Shown here piece after piece: positions 44,986 to 53,775 of a stretch of DNA of 64,000 bases. The notes below the pieces were generated by a model that searched no databases, had not been told where the DNA came from, and was given only the letters and a program-made list of their open reading frames with translations. Within the stretch, counting starts at the first letter, position 1. Each line of letters starts with the position of its first letter. The stretch is taken from assembly GCF_003574215.1 (NCBI RefSeq), contig NZ_AP018559.1, forward strand, positions 1 to 64,000, in the 5' to 3' direction. The DNA comes from Hydrogenophilus thermoluteolus. Its GTDB lineage: Bacteria > Pseudomonadota > Gammaproteobacteria > Burkholderiales > Rhodocyclaceae. A program made the translations under genes and the position numbers.

Positions 44986-46251
44986 TCAATTGCTATCCGG
45001 CTCGTCCTTCTTCTTCTCGTTTCCTGGGATATAGGGGCTCCAGGGCTGAGCTTTGATCAGGCCCTTGCTTTTCCAAACGACGTTGAACTGGCCGTCAGGA
45101 CGGATTTCGCCGATGAACACCGGCTTGTGCAGGTGGTGGTTCTTCTCGTCCATTTTCACCACAAAACCGGATGGCGCCTTGAAAGTCTGCCCCGCCATGG
45201 CTTCGATCACCTTATCCACGTCGGTGGTCTTGGCCTTTTCCACAGCCTGCTTCCACATATTGATGCCGATATAAGTAGCTTCCATCGGGTCGTTGGTTAC
45301 TACTTTGTCGGCGTTGGGCAGATTACGCTTCTTGGCCCAGTCACGGTACATATTGATAAATTTGTCGTTTTCTGGGTTCTTGAGGGACATGAAGTAGTTC
45401 CACGCTGCCAGGTGGCCAACCAGCGGCTTGGTGTCGACGCCTCGCAGTTCCTCCTCGCCAACGGAGAAGGCCATCACCGGCACGTCGGTCGCCTTCAGAC
45501 CGGCGTTGCCTAGTTCCTTGTAGAAGGGCACGTTGGAGTCGCCGTTGATGGTGGAGATCACGGCGGTCTTCTTGCCCTCAGAGGCGAACTTTTTGATCTT
45601 GGCGATGATGGTCTGGTAGTCGTTATGACCGAAGGGGGTATACTCCTCCATGATGTCTGCATCCGTAACGCCCCTGCTCTTCAGGAACGCACGTAGGATC
45701 TTGTTGGTAGTACGCGGGTAGACATAGTCCGTGCCCAGCAGCACAAAGCGCTCGACGGAACCTCCGTCCTTGCTCATCAGGTACTCGACGGCGGGGATGG
45801 CCTGCTGGTTTGGCGCGGCACCGGTGTAGAACACGTTTCTCTCGAGTTCTTCGCCTTCATACTGCACTGGGTAGAACAGCAGACCGTTGAGTTCCTTGAA
45901 CACCGGCAACACGGACTTGCGCGAGACAGAAGTCCAGCAGCCGAACACCACGGCCACTTTGTCTTGGGTCAGCAGCTGGCGTGCCTTCTCCGCGAACAGC
46001 GGCCAGTTGGAGGCCGGGTCCACCACCACCGGCTCAAGCATCTTGCCCATCACGCCGCCGTTGGCATTGATCTCGGCGATGGTCATCAGCGCGGTTTCCT
46101 TTAGCGCCGTTTCGGAAATGGCCATAGTGCCGGACAGGGAGTGTAGGATTCCGACTTTGATCGTGTCAGCAGCGAAGCTGGGCAGGGAGACGAATGCCTC
46201 CGGAAGAGCAACGGCAGCAGTCACCGCCTTGAGAAAATCCCTTCTTTTCAT
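44986..46251 (-). CDS. urtA: Urea-binding protein UrtA
   Basis: 421 residues. The twin-arginine-like leader MKRRDFLKAVTAAVALPEAF is followed by a periplasmic binding protein of the Leu/Ile/Val type: IKVGILHSLSGTMAISETAL, FGCWTSVSRKSVLPVFKELN, LLFYPVQYEGEE and TYIGINMWKQAVEKA, all UrtA hallmarks. First gene of the 11.3-kb minus-strand operon; the AT-rich stretch 46330-46380 is the probable promoter region. Confidence 0.94.
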   Translation of the reverse strand: MKRRDFLKAVTAAVALPEAFVSLPSFAADTIKVGILHSLSGTMAISETALKETALMTIAEINANGGVMGKMLEPVVVDPASNWPLFAEKARQLLTQDKVAVVFGCWTSVSRKSVLPVFKELNGLLFYPVQYEGEELERNVFYTGAAPNQQAIPAVEYLMSKDGGSVERFVLLGTDYVYPRTTNKILRAFLKSRGVTDADIMEEYTPFGHNDYQTIIAKIKKFASEGKKTAVISTINGDSNVPFYKELGNAGLKATDVPVMAFSVGEEELRGVDTKPLVGHLAAWNYFMSLKNPENDKFINMYRDWAKKRNLPNADKVVTNDPMEATYIGINMWKQAVEKAKTTDVDKVIEAMAGQTFKAPSGFVVKMDEKNHHLHKPVFIGEIRPDGQFNVVWKSKGLIKAQPWSPYIPGNEKKKDEPDSN

Positions 46252-46529
46252 GAGAAGTTCCTCCGTGATAGGTAAATGATGAATGGATTACTCCACGAGT
46301 GACTCAGCAAGGGGCGTACCAGGAATATTGCCAACTTACCTTATTAGACAAAAAATTTCATAAAAACAAACAATTACACAAAGAACTGGAAGCTGAGGAA
46401 CGGACAGCGTCGCCGCACTGCAATTAGCACCGTTGAGCACCATTTTGGTGAAGAGCGAAAGGCCGGTGCGACAATTTGGTGCAAAAGCGGAATCCTTTGC
46501 ACCAAACCGGGATAGGGGCGATCGGTGTT

Positions 46530-46758
46530 TCCACCACTGTCCGCGAGAACGCTGCCGAGGAGACCGCTGAGTTGATCACGCACAGGCCCGATCTGCTCGA
46601 GGAATTGACGAAGCGTCACATCGCTGCGGTGTAAAGTGGGAAGAGCCACGGTCGATGTCTCCGACGTGGCGGACTTACCGAAGGTCGATAGCATGTTGGC
46701 CGAACGCTTCGAGAGTTGGGCCAAAGTGAGGTCTTTGCCAAGTAACGCGACCACCAAG
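46530..46758 (+). pseudogene. Decayed Rpn-family gene
   Basis: RENAAEETAELITHRPDLLE and VDSMLAERFESWAKV match two parts of the intact Rpn protein at 61901-62890 (NAAEEIGELIAHGPEPL; VDTMLAERIESW), with most sequence between deleted and frames broken. Confidence 0.6.
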
Positions 46759-46855
46759 GCGGTCACGCGGTGACCGTCAGAAAATTCCTCGGTGCCACGA
46801 TACGGTTACGCAGCAATCAACAGCACAATCCACAGTTTTTGTGGATTTCCCGCGT
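46736..46855. repeat. Dispersed repeat, copy 2
   Basis: Similar to 17997-18118: GTAACGCGACC, GGTCACGCGGTGACCGTCAG, AAAATTC and the AATCCACAG/TTTTTGTGGATT dyad occur in the same order. Again it follows an rpn remnant, and it precedes the end of the integrase gene. The rest of the 46252-46974 interval holds the urt promoter region and this debris. Confidence 0.7.
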
Positions 46856-46974
46856 CTTGATCCTCGATGCTCGCCCGGCGCACTGCGTCCGTTTGCACAA
46901 CTCAAGAAATCCGTTCGGCACAGCTGGCGTATCGATTACGAAAGAGGTTCGGTGCATCCTTCTTGAACGCGTAT

Positions 46975-48213
46975 CTATCGATCCCTCCCCACAACCACGG
47001 CTTCCCATAGCCGCTCTTCGTCGCTAACCGTATAAATGCTCGTCGTTGCCAAGCTCGCGTGGCCAAGAAGCTGCTGTACCAAATTGACCGGCACGCCGCT
47101 TGCCGCAAGGTGCGCACCACAGGTGTGGCGCAGCCAATGGGGTGAGGCCCGCTCGAAATGCGAAGCGTCACTTTCGTTTCCCTCTTGCCGCACGCGATTG
47201 GCAAGATTACGGAAAAACTTTTTTACGGTTTTGTAAAAAGCATTCGGGGAAAGCGGACTATTGGTACCAAGCGCGGCAACGAGCGGCGTCTCTGGCGGAT
47301 TGCGTAACAGTTCCCGAGAAAGACCACGAAAAGCAAAGTACGCCTGCAACGGCTTCTGAGCATAAGGAGGGAAGGGCACCGCACGCCATTTACCCCCTTT
47401 ACCAAGCACCTTGACCATGAGCCTGGTTCCGCCACGGCGCAGCGGTCGCACGTAGAGGTGCGCTACGCGCAACAGCACGATTTCTGCAAGGCGAAGACCT
47501 GTCGCTTTGGCAAAGACCATCACGAAGCGCATCCGGGCAGTCGCTTCGTTTTCAGGCAATTGGGAAAGAAAATCCAGGATTTCTTGCCACTGATCTCTGG
47601 AAAAGACCCGCGTAAGCTCGATCTCTGCATTGCTATCGACGTACCTTGCCGATTTGCGACCTACCGCCACCCACGGATTTGCCGGTAGATAACGCACAGC
47701 CGCAAACCATTCGAATAGGCTCATCACCACCGTGACGGCGTAGCGCACCGATACGGGCGAAAGCGGTCCTTCAAAGGGGCGCCAATCGGGATGGTAGCGG
47801 GGGATGTTGCGTTTCCCGATCCAAGCGTGTTGCGCGATCGCGAAAGGCCACTCACTTTCTGAGCAACGCCCTAGCAACGACAACCAGTCCCGATAGCGCG
47901 CGCAATCGTCGACGGTGAGCTCAGCGAAACTTTTTCCCAGCTCCAACCGTGACCACAACAAAAAGCGCTCGGCTTCACGGCGATACGCACGGTAGGTGTG
48001 GGGACTTCCCGCACCCTTGATCGCCAACCACTGTGTCACTGCCTCTTTGTCGCTCGTCGCATTGATCAGCGCCGGGAAAGGCGCTGCCGCATAAACCGCA
48101 ACTTCTGAGTTGTTTTTTCGTGGCTCGTCGAACGCTTCGAGCGGAACGATGGCTCGCGACGGATCGGAGTGTGAATCGGTCACGAAAAACCCCACTTTTC
48201 TTTTATGATTCAT
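46975..48213 (-). CDS. Tyrosine recombinase/integrase near the origin
   Basis: 412 residues from MNHKRKVGFFVTDSHSDPSR (ATG with GGAAG upstream). An N-terminal SAM-like core-binding domain (AVTQWLAIKGAGSPHTYRAY) is followed by a catalytic domain with Arg in ATGLRLAEIVLL, Lys in VLGKGGKWR, HWLRHTCG, LLGHAS and Tyr in SIYTVS. It lies divergent from the primase gene, close to the origin, so plasmid multimer resolution is the likely role. Confidence 0.88.
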   Translation of the reverse strand: MNHKRKVGFFVTDSHSDPSRAIVPLEAFDEPRKNNSEVAVYAAAPFPALINATSDKEAVTQWLAIKGAGSPHTYRAYRREAERFLLWSRLELGKSFAELTVDDCARYRDWLSLLGRCSESEWPFAIAQHAWIGKRNIPRYHPDWRPFEGPLSPVSVRYAVTVVMSLFEWFAAVRYLPANPWVAVGRKSARYVDSNAEIELTRVFSRDQWQEILDFLSQLPENEATARMRFVMVFAKATGLRLAEIVLLRVAHLYVRPLRRGGTRLMVKVLGKGGKWRAVPFPPYAQKPLQAYFAFRGLSRELLRNPPETPLVAALGTNSPLSPNAFYKTVKKFFRNLANRVRQEGNESDASHFERASPHWLRHTCGAHLAASGVPVNLVQQLLGHASLATTSIYTVSDEERLWEAVVVGRDR

Positions 48214-48233
48214 GATAACTTCCATTATCATGA
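48210..48233. promoter_or_regulatory. 24-bp palindrome over the recombinase start
   Basis: TCATGATAA-CTTCCA-TTATCATGA, perfect 9-bp arms with a 6-bp spacer. It covers the recombinase start codon. The geometry suits either an operator or a tyrosine-recombinase core site. Confidence 0.45.
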
Positions 48234-48334
48234 CTGTCAACCGAACGACGACAGGAGCCATTGCCACTGCCTGTGCAATCTGCTACCAGGAAGCGAAAGC
48301 GCATGGCACGGATGCAATTGAACAAGGAACGAAG

Positions 48335-49285
48335 ATGGAACGGGTTCCGAGCTTATCGATCGCGGTCACCAGCAAGAATCTCACCGTAGCGGCCATCGCT
48401 CGGCAGCTTCTGGCGATGAAAATCGGCGCATTCCTCGTTGGCGTACTCAAACCCGACGGCAAGATGATCAACTTGCACTACACCTGGGCCGATCTCTACC
48501 AAGCCATTTCCTGGTTGCGGCACGAAAATGTCAAAGGAGCGCACATCTACATCAAGCCTGCGGGAGAACGCCATCCGCTCGTGCTGGTAGACGACATCGC
48601 CCATGAAGCGATTGGACAGATGCAGCAAGATGGCTGGGAACCATGTCTGGTTACAGAAACGAGCCCACGGAACTACCAGGCATGGATCCATCTTGGCACA
48701 CCGGTCGCGGTCGCGATTCGCAAAGCCGTTGCCAGAAAACTCGCTGCGACCTACCACGGCGACCCAAATAGCGCCGACGGGGACCACTACGGCCGGTTGG
48801 CAGGATTCACCAACCGCAAAGAGAAGTACCGCAGACCCAACGGCATGTATCCATTCGTCAAAATTGTGATGATGCAAGAAAAAAGCGCGACCCAGGCTGA
48901 AACACTCATCGAAGCGCTGAGTAGCTCGAACCCCAACCTGCCGCACAAAGAGGCCAATAGCGAGAATCGCCACGTCGAGACGCGGATGGCCCACACAGGT
49001 GAAGCCCCCAAAGCGATTCGGGAATACCACAGGCAAGCCAAAGTAATCAAAGCGCTTTACCCAAACACCGACTACTCCCGCCTTGACTGGATGATCGTCA
49101 CCGAAATGCTCGAACAGGGATTTTCGGTTGCAGCGGTTGAAGTCGCCATGCGTGAAGCCTCACCGCTTCTCGAGGAGAGGAAAAAGGGGCATATCGACGA
49201 CTACATAACCCGCACCGTCACAAAAGCGATGCACGCAATTGCCAATGGCGGCTCGATCGACAGCGATTTACCCGTGAAAAAGTAA
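48335..49285 (+). CDS. repB: IncQ-type RepB'-like primase
   Basis: 316 residues. The order LTVAAIARQLLAMKIGAFLV, GAHIYIKPAGERHPLVLVDD, CLVTETSPRNYQAWIHLG and DGDHYGRLAGFTNRKEKYRR closely matches the primase domain (RepB') at the C-terminus of RSF1010 MobA/RepB, and EASPLLEERKKGHIDDYITR matches its extreme C-terminus. Here it stands alone without the relaxase domain. ATG 48335 (AAGGAA site) is preferred. It would prime single-strand initiation sites; no IncQ helicase (repA) or repC is seen nearby. Confidence 0.87.
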   Translation: MERVPSLSIAVTSKNLTVAAIARQLLAMKIGAFLVGVLKPDGKMINLHYTWADLYQAISWLRHENVKGAHIYIKPAGERHPLVLVDDIAHEAIGQMQQDGWEPCLVTETSPRNYQAWIHLGTPVAVAIRKAVARKLAATYHGDPNSADGDHYGRLAGFTNRKEKYRRPNGMYPFVKIVMMQEKSATQAETLIEALSSSNPNLPHKEANSENRHVETRMAHTGEAPKAIREYHRQAKVIKALYPNTDYSRLDWMIVTEMLEQGFSVAAVEVAMREASPLLEERKKGHIDDYITRTVTKAMHAIANGGSIDSDLPVKK

Positions 49286-49340
49286 ATTCACAAAAATAAA
49301 GAAATCATTATTTCTGTAAAAAAACGCAAAAAAGGAGAAT

Positions 49341-49490
49341 CCCAACCGGTTGGGATAAGGGTGTCGACTCTACCTTTTCAGATCCCTTGTGGCGCAAGGC
49401 TTTCCGCCCCGTTCCATTCGGGACCTCCCCAATTTTGGCACGAAATCGGCCCGTTTCACAAGAGGTCCCGAATTTTGGTAAAAAGTTTGT
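49341..49490. repeat. Partial CRISPR repeat plus array-flank sequence
   Basis: 49341-49368 equals the last 28 bases of the 36-nt CRISPR repeat found at 63216 (CCCAACCGGTTGGGATAA core). 49369-49490 is nearly identical to the sequence between the last repeat and cas1 (63455-63560). Upstream, TTTCTGTAAAAAAACGCAAAAAA resembles the other array edge. An AAA/PD-(D/E)XK gene ends 23 bp further on. Confidence 0.85.
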
Positions 49491-49512
49491 GTTTTTTCGT
49501 CATGCTGCGCCC

Positions 49513-51078
49513 TCACGCACGCACCGCATCGACCGCTACGACGTTACGCGCGCGCTTGCTGAATTCGATGCCGACGAGATGTACCGGCAGCTGCTCCCCG
49601 CGGTACTTCTCGGCGTACCCTTTGGCCAGGAGTTGCGCAAGCGCCGCTCCTTCGGGTTCGTCTGGAACGACCTTGAATTCGAAGAGGTAAATGCGCTCCG
49701 GAAGCTTCACCGTGAGGTCGATGCAGCCGTGGTGGGTGACGTCCTCAGCAATGAGCTCCAGCCCCAGCGCCGCGAGGTGGCTGTAGAAGACGCTGGCCCA
49801 GTACCCTTCGTAGTGGGTGATGGAGTTTTTGCGGTACCAGTCGTGCGGGATGCTCGCGTAGAGGCGCTGGAAGTGGTCACGCAACCGTTCCAGGTCGCCC
49901 GTGCGCATCAGGTTGATGAGCGCTGTGACACTAGCCACTGGTCGTACTGGCAAAAATGCCGCAGTGAGCGCCCGATTCAACGCCATGCGCACTTCGCGGT
50001 TGGGTAGCCTCAGTTCGTATTCGGTAACGCCTGCGCTGACGTGTACCGCGCCAATCGTCAGGTAGCCCGTCTGCCACAGAATCGCTTCGGGTTCGATCCC
50101 GTCGACGTCGAACGCCGACAAGAGCTCCTCGGTGGCATAGAGCCGTTCCAATTGTGGGGTGAAAAAGCGCCGCGCTTTGAGTAGATCGATCAGGAAGGTG
50201 GGTGTGCCCGTTTCGAACCAGTAGGGGCGAAATTCGCGCTTTTGAAAGAGGAGCAGCAGGTCAAAAGGGTTGTAGACCGCTTCCCCCAGCCAGTTGTAGC
50301 CGTTGTACCAGTGACGGATCTGGTCGCGATCGAGCCCTTCGAGCTCCGGGGCGAAGATGGTGTCGAGGTCTTCCTCGGTGTAGCCGCAGATGGCCGAGTA
50401 CTGGGCGTCGACGGTGATGTCGTTGAGGTTGTTGAGGCCCGAGAAGATCGAGGCTTTGCTGAATTTGGATACGCCGGTGAGAAACGCAAAGCGAACATGC
50501 GCATCCTGCCCTTTGATCACCGAGTAGAGGTTGCGCAACCCTTCGCGCATCGCGCGCGCAACCTCAGGCGTGGTGAGGTTGTCGAGAATCGGTTTGTCGT
50601 ATTCGTCAACAAGCACCACGACGCGCCGGCCCGCTTTTTCCGCGACGCGTTCGATGAGCCGCTTGAAGCGCAGGTGGGTGTCCGTCGGGGGCGGTTCGAT
50701 GGTTACGCCCAGCCGTTCGGCGTTGTCGCTCAAAAGCACGTGGATGTGTTCGTCGAGCGCGGCGGCCGTTTGCAGCCGTCCTTCGGCGAAGCTCAGCCGC
50801 ACCACCGGGTAGCGGACGTTCCAATCCCAGCGGTCATGAACAAAGAGCCCGCGAAAGAGCGGCTCGTTTCCGGCGAACAGCTCGGCGAGCGTGTCGAGAA
50901 AGAGGCTTTTGCCGAAGCGCCGCGGACGGGAGAGGAAGTAGTATTTCCCTTCACTGACAAGCCGCCAGGCGTACGCCGTTTTGTCGACGTAGTAGTAGCC
51001 CTCTTCGCGGATTTCGCGAAAGGTTTGGATCCCGATCGGGAGTTTGCGACGCACGGCCTTTGCCGCGCTGCTGGTCAT
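49513..51078 (-). CDS. AAA-ATPase/PD-(D/E)XK nuclease-family protein (copy 1)
   Basis: 521 residues from MTSSAAKAVRRKLPIGIQTF (AGGAAACG site). An N-terminal AAA-ATPase-like domain (PF09820 type) has YYYVDKTAYAWRLVSEGKYY, the P-loop-like FLSRPRRFGKSLFLDTLAE and VVLVDEYDKPILDNL. A C-terminal PD-(D/E)XK domain (PF08011 type) shows HGCIDLTVKLPERIYLFEFK with D and ExK-type residues. The cellular role of this large family is unknown. Both ends are almost identical to the copy at 59921-61492, but the middle (about 49865-50090) differs. Confidence 0.88.
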   Translation of the reverse strand: MTSSAAKAVRRKLPIGIQTFREIREEGYYYVDKTAYAWRLVSEGKYYFLSRPRRFGKSLFLDTLAELFAGNEPLFRGLFVHDRWDWNVRYPVVRLSFAEGRLQTAAALDEHIHVLLSDNAERLGVTIEPPPTDTHLRFKRLIERVAEKAGRRVVVLVDEYDKPILDNLTTPEVARAMREGLRNLYSVIKGQDAHVRFAFLTGVSKFSKASIFSGLNNLNDITVDAQYSAICGYTEEDLDTIFAPELEGLDRDQIRHWYNGYNWLGEAVYNPFDLLLLFQKREFRPYWFETGTPTFLIDLLKARRFFTPQLERLYATEELLSAFDVDGIEPEAILWQTGYLTIGAVHVSAGVTEYELRLPNREVRMALNRALTAAFLPVRPVASVTALINLMRTGDLERLRDHFQRLYASIPHDWYRKNSITHYEGYWASVFYSHLAALGLELIAEDVTHHGCIDLTVKLPERIYLFEFKVVPDEPEGAALAQLLAKGYAEKYRGEQLPVHLVGIEFSKRARNVVAVDAVRA

Positions 51079-51209
51079 GGTCGTTTCCTGCAAGCCGCCT
51101 GTTGCGACCATTTTCGCACAAATAGAAAACTTCCTTCATGCGCCAAAGTCGCCAACTCCATTCCGATACTTTGCCGCTCCACGTAAGTGCGAGCATGATG
51201 AGATCGAAC

Positions 51210-51542
51210 TTATGAACCTTGCTGCAACGCGTACATGATCCCCCAGACGCGCGCGTACGCTGCGTGCAGGTCATGATCTTCGACACTGTTTTTGAAATTG
51301 TCGTAGTCGATGGCAAGGATACGGTTGGCGATCGTGTCGGCTACGACGTGGCGCGGTACCGTCGTGCGGTAGCGGTAATCGGTGTGGCGGGTTTCTTTGA
51401 TGGGGTGGCCCGGAAAGACCTGCTTGATGTCGCTTTTGCGCCGTGCACACACCAACAACTGCGCGGCAGCGCTTACCAAGCGAAGTCCAACGGTGATCGG
51501 GCTTTCGGCTTGGTGTCGTCGTCCCGCACGTGCGCGACTCAC
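51210..51542 (-). CDS. Small conserved protein, probably N-terminally eroded
   Basis: The region from ARRKSDIKQVFPGHP through HTDYRYRTTVPRHVVADTIA, IDYDNFKNSVEDHDLHAAYA and RVWGIMYALQ matches a widespread small protein that normally begins MWxFT.xGFxSVV. Here that start is missing and the first about 20 residues look out of frame. Function unknown. It overlaps the end of the next gene by 4 bp. Confidence 0.5.
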   Translation of the reverse strand: MSRARAGRRHQAESPITVGLRLVSAAAQLLVCARRKSDIKQVFPGHPIKETRHTDYRYRTTVPRHVVADTIANRILAIDYDNFKNSVEDHDLHAAYARVWGIMYALQQGS

Positions 51543-52057
51543 TCCACCGGCTTCGCGCGTTCCTCGATGCCAAGCAGTACCTTGACTGCGTAGCGGATGA
51601 ACGGACGCAAAAACTCAGTCCGCATGTGCTGCATGTCGTCCGTCGGCCAACGCTTGTAGGCGTCGGCGATCAACGCCCCCAGCCACAGGAAAAAGACGCG
51701 GTGCGGATCGTTGCCCGAAATATGATCGATCTTCGCCCAGTAGTCACGAAGATCCGCGCGCAACTTCCCATCGAGCGTCACGTTGTGATAACCCCGGACG
51801 ATCTGCCAATCCTTGTTCCGGCCCGCGATGATATCGGCGTACCGTTTCGCACGCTCCATGTAGCGCGCCTCTGACTCCCGCGGACTCAGCTCGCCCCTAA
51901 GCACCCGACGCAGATCGGTATCGACCTCGGTGCAGTAGCTGGCGATCAAACGATTGACGACGTCCGGATCACCCAGATATCGGTCGCCAGCTCCGACACC
52001 AACGAACTGGCCTTCACGTAATTGCGCTTCGACAACCCGAGGATCTCCCATGACCAA
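51539..52057 (-). CDS. Hypothetical protein near the origin
   Basis: About 171 residues, hydrophilic and helical (VVNRLIASYCTEVDTDLRRV, SEARYMERAKRYADIIAGRN). No family recognised. The frame preceding it (about 51990-52100, MCEYFIVEPTFGDWSWEILG) looks coding too, so a frameshift may separate two parts of one gene. An outlying iteron lies at 52102-52118 before it. Confidence 0.5.
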   Translation of the reverse strand: MVMGDPRVVEAQLREGQFVGVGAGDRYLGDPDVVNRLIASYCTEVDTDLRRVLRGELSPRESEARYMERAKRYADIIAGRNKDWQIVRGYHNVTLDGKLRADLRDYWAKIDHISGNDPHRVFFLWLGALIADAYKRWPTDDMQHMRTEFLRPFIRYAVKVLLGIEERAKPVE

Positions 52058-52101
52058 TCTCCAAAAGTCGGCTCAACGATGAAATATTCGCACATTGCTA
52101 A

Positions 52102-52118
52102 GTGCGACACTATACCGA
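52102..52118. repeat. Outlying iteron
   Basis: GTGCGACACTATACCGA differs from the iteron consensus GCGCGACGCTATACCGA at two positions and lies about 250 bp from the main cluster, between the 51539 gene and the origin. It may mediate autoregulation or looping by the initiator. Confidence 0.65.
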
Positions 52119-52271
52119 TGCCGTTCTGGAGTTGACTCCGAGCACGCGGCATCATTTATACGGTTGTTTTACCGAGTAGCCTATTTTTAGGAACGACAGT
52201 TCGTTGCGATAGGAATTTTCTACCCAGCGGCGCGCTTGCGCCGCTGAGGGGCTGTGTAGAAAAGAGCGAAG

Positions 52272-52542
52272 TTATCCACAGGCGCTTCCTAGTAGAAATA
52301 AGTAGAAATATAGTAGACGGTCAAAAACCGCTTGTAACTTATTGAATAATAATAGATTTTTTGACAACCGCGCGACGCTATACCGAAAAAGCGCGACGCT
52401 ATACCGAAAAAGCGCGACGCTATACCGATGCAGGCGCGACGCTATACCGATGCCGAACGACTGTTCAAGAGGTGGAGAAAGCGCGACGCTATACCGATGG
52501 CCAGACACCGTCGGTCGTCTCGGGTGCGCGACGCTATACCGA
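52272..52542. other. oriV: Plasmid replication origin (oriV)
   Basis: A perfect DnaA box TTATCCACA at 52272-52280, then an AT-rich stretch (about 52290-52365), then six copies of the 17-bp iteron GCGCGACGCTATACCGA at 52370, 52391, 52412, 52434, 52481 and 52526. Spacing of the first four is 21-22 bp, two helical turns, and later ones are 45-47 bp apart. The initiator gene follows at 52623. This is the layout of an iteron-controlled theta origin. Confidence 0.9.
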
Positions 52543-52622
52543 TGACAATTCGTTGTTTTTCAACAAAAAACGGTGTTTGAGTAACTGAAAATACTTTCTG
52601 ATCGTGCAGTGTCGCACCGCTT

Positions 52623-53519
52623 TTATGCCGTGATCGCTTTGGGGATCCAGAGCTTCAACAGCTCCCGTTGCTTCTTTTTGTCCAGAGTGATCTTGTATTC
52701 ACTGACGATGTGCAACCGTTTCAGCTCATTGCATGCCTTGGAGAGCGACTCTTTGAAATCGCGCATTCTTCCGGTGTATTCCATTTTGCTCTTGAGCCAT
52801 TCGAGTTCGTAAGACTGGATGGGGTCGGAAGAAGTAGCAACGAGGCGTTGCAGGGTTTTCGCCATGTCCTGACCCCGTTTGATCTGCAATCGCAAGTCGA
52901 AGTTGATCAGGCTGTATTCGCGGTTGCTGAAGAGCTGTACCCAGCGGGGATCGAGTTGGTAGCAGTACTCGTCGCTTTTCTCATCGAACGCAAAGCCGCT
53001 GATGAGGTGAAACGCCTCGGCGTAGCCGATCTTGTAGCGTGTGCTGCCGTCGGATTTGCGCACTTCGATGTAGAGTGTCGCTTCGGTCATCGCCCGCATT
53101 CTGCGATGGAGCCACTCGTAGTTCTGCTTGCCCGTCGCGCGCCCGATCCGCCGCAACAGCTGCGCTCGGTTCAATGTCACCCACTCCCCTAACGGTTTTT
53201 TCTGGGCAAACCAGATGAGCGCCATCATGAGGTCGCAGTCGGCTTCGTCGAGCTGCTCTCCAGTGTATTCGATCACAGCATCCGAGCGGCTGACCATCTT
53301 CGTTTGTCGATGAAATTTGCGGCGGCCGCGCGCAATAGGCGCAAAGAGCGAGGAGCGGTTCACATGGTTGGGAAAGGCCCCTAGATCGAACCCCGGTAGG
53401 TACATCTGCACGGGCTGAGAGGCCATCTTTTGATCTAGGCGTTGCAACGCCTCGGCTGCTTTCTGTTGGACCCAGGCAATGGGGTCTTCTTTGGCTCTCA
53501 AAGCACCGGTTTCGATCAC
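52623..53519 (-). CDS. trfA: TrfA-like replication initiator
   Basis: 298 residues if the GTG at 53519 is used, 7 bases after AAGGAGG; no ATG suits. The core matches TrfA of RK2-like plasmids: FPNHVNRSSLFAPIARGRRK, VIEYTGEQLDEADCDLMMAL, then winged-helix regions with LNRAQLLRRIGRATGKQNYE and YSLINFDLRLQIKRGQDMAK. It would bind the adjacent iterons and recruit DnaA and helicase. Confidence 0.9.
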   Translation of the reverse strand: MIETGALRAKEDPIAWVQQKAAEALQRLDQKMASQPVQMYLPGFDLGAFPNHVNRSSLFAPIARGRRKFHRQTKMVSRSDAVIEYTGEQLDEADCDLMMALIWFAQKKPLGEWVTLNRAQLLRRIGRATGKQNYEWLHRRMRAMTEATLYIEVRKSDGSTRYKIGYAEAFHLISGFAFDEKSDEYCYQLDPRWVQLFSNREYSLINFDLRLQIKRGQDMAKTLQRLVATSSDPIQSYELEWLKSKMEYTGRMRDFKESLSKACNELKRLHIVSEYKITLDKKKQRELLKLWIPKAITA

Positions 53520-53775
53520 CACCCGCCCTCCTTCTTGTTGTGGCAAGACGAAAGAGTAGCACTTTCCGCACCGTTTGGGGTGATGGTTTTGGGCGTGGTC
53601 GACAACGAGTGGTCACAACGCACCGACGGGCTCAGTTGGCGCAACATACGCAATCACGCTTTTCTCGAGTACGTCGAGGGCGCGTAAGCGGTGCGCGCGA
53701 TCGGTAGCCAGAGGAAATCGCCGTCGAGATCGATGCCAACGGCAATGTACGTCTCGATGGACGTTTGCGCGAACT

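Noticed and set aside
53520..53775. Possible small plus-strand gene between trfA and pAgo-2 (VLGVVDNEWSQRTDGLSWRN)
   Set aside because: No start signal, no recognised family, and only about 35 codons before a stop; could be a remnant, but support is too weak to annotate.
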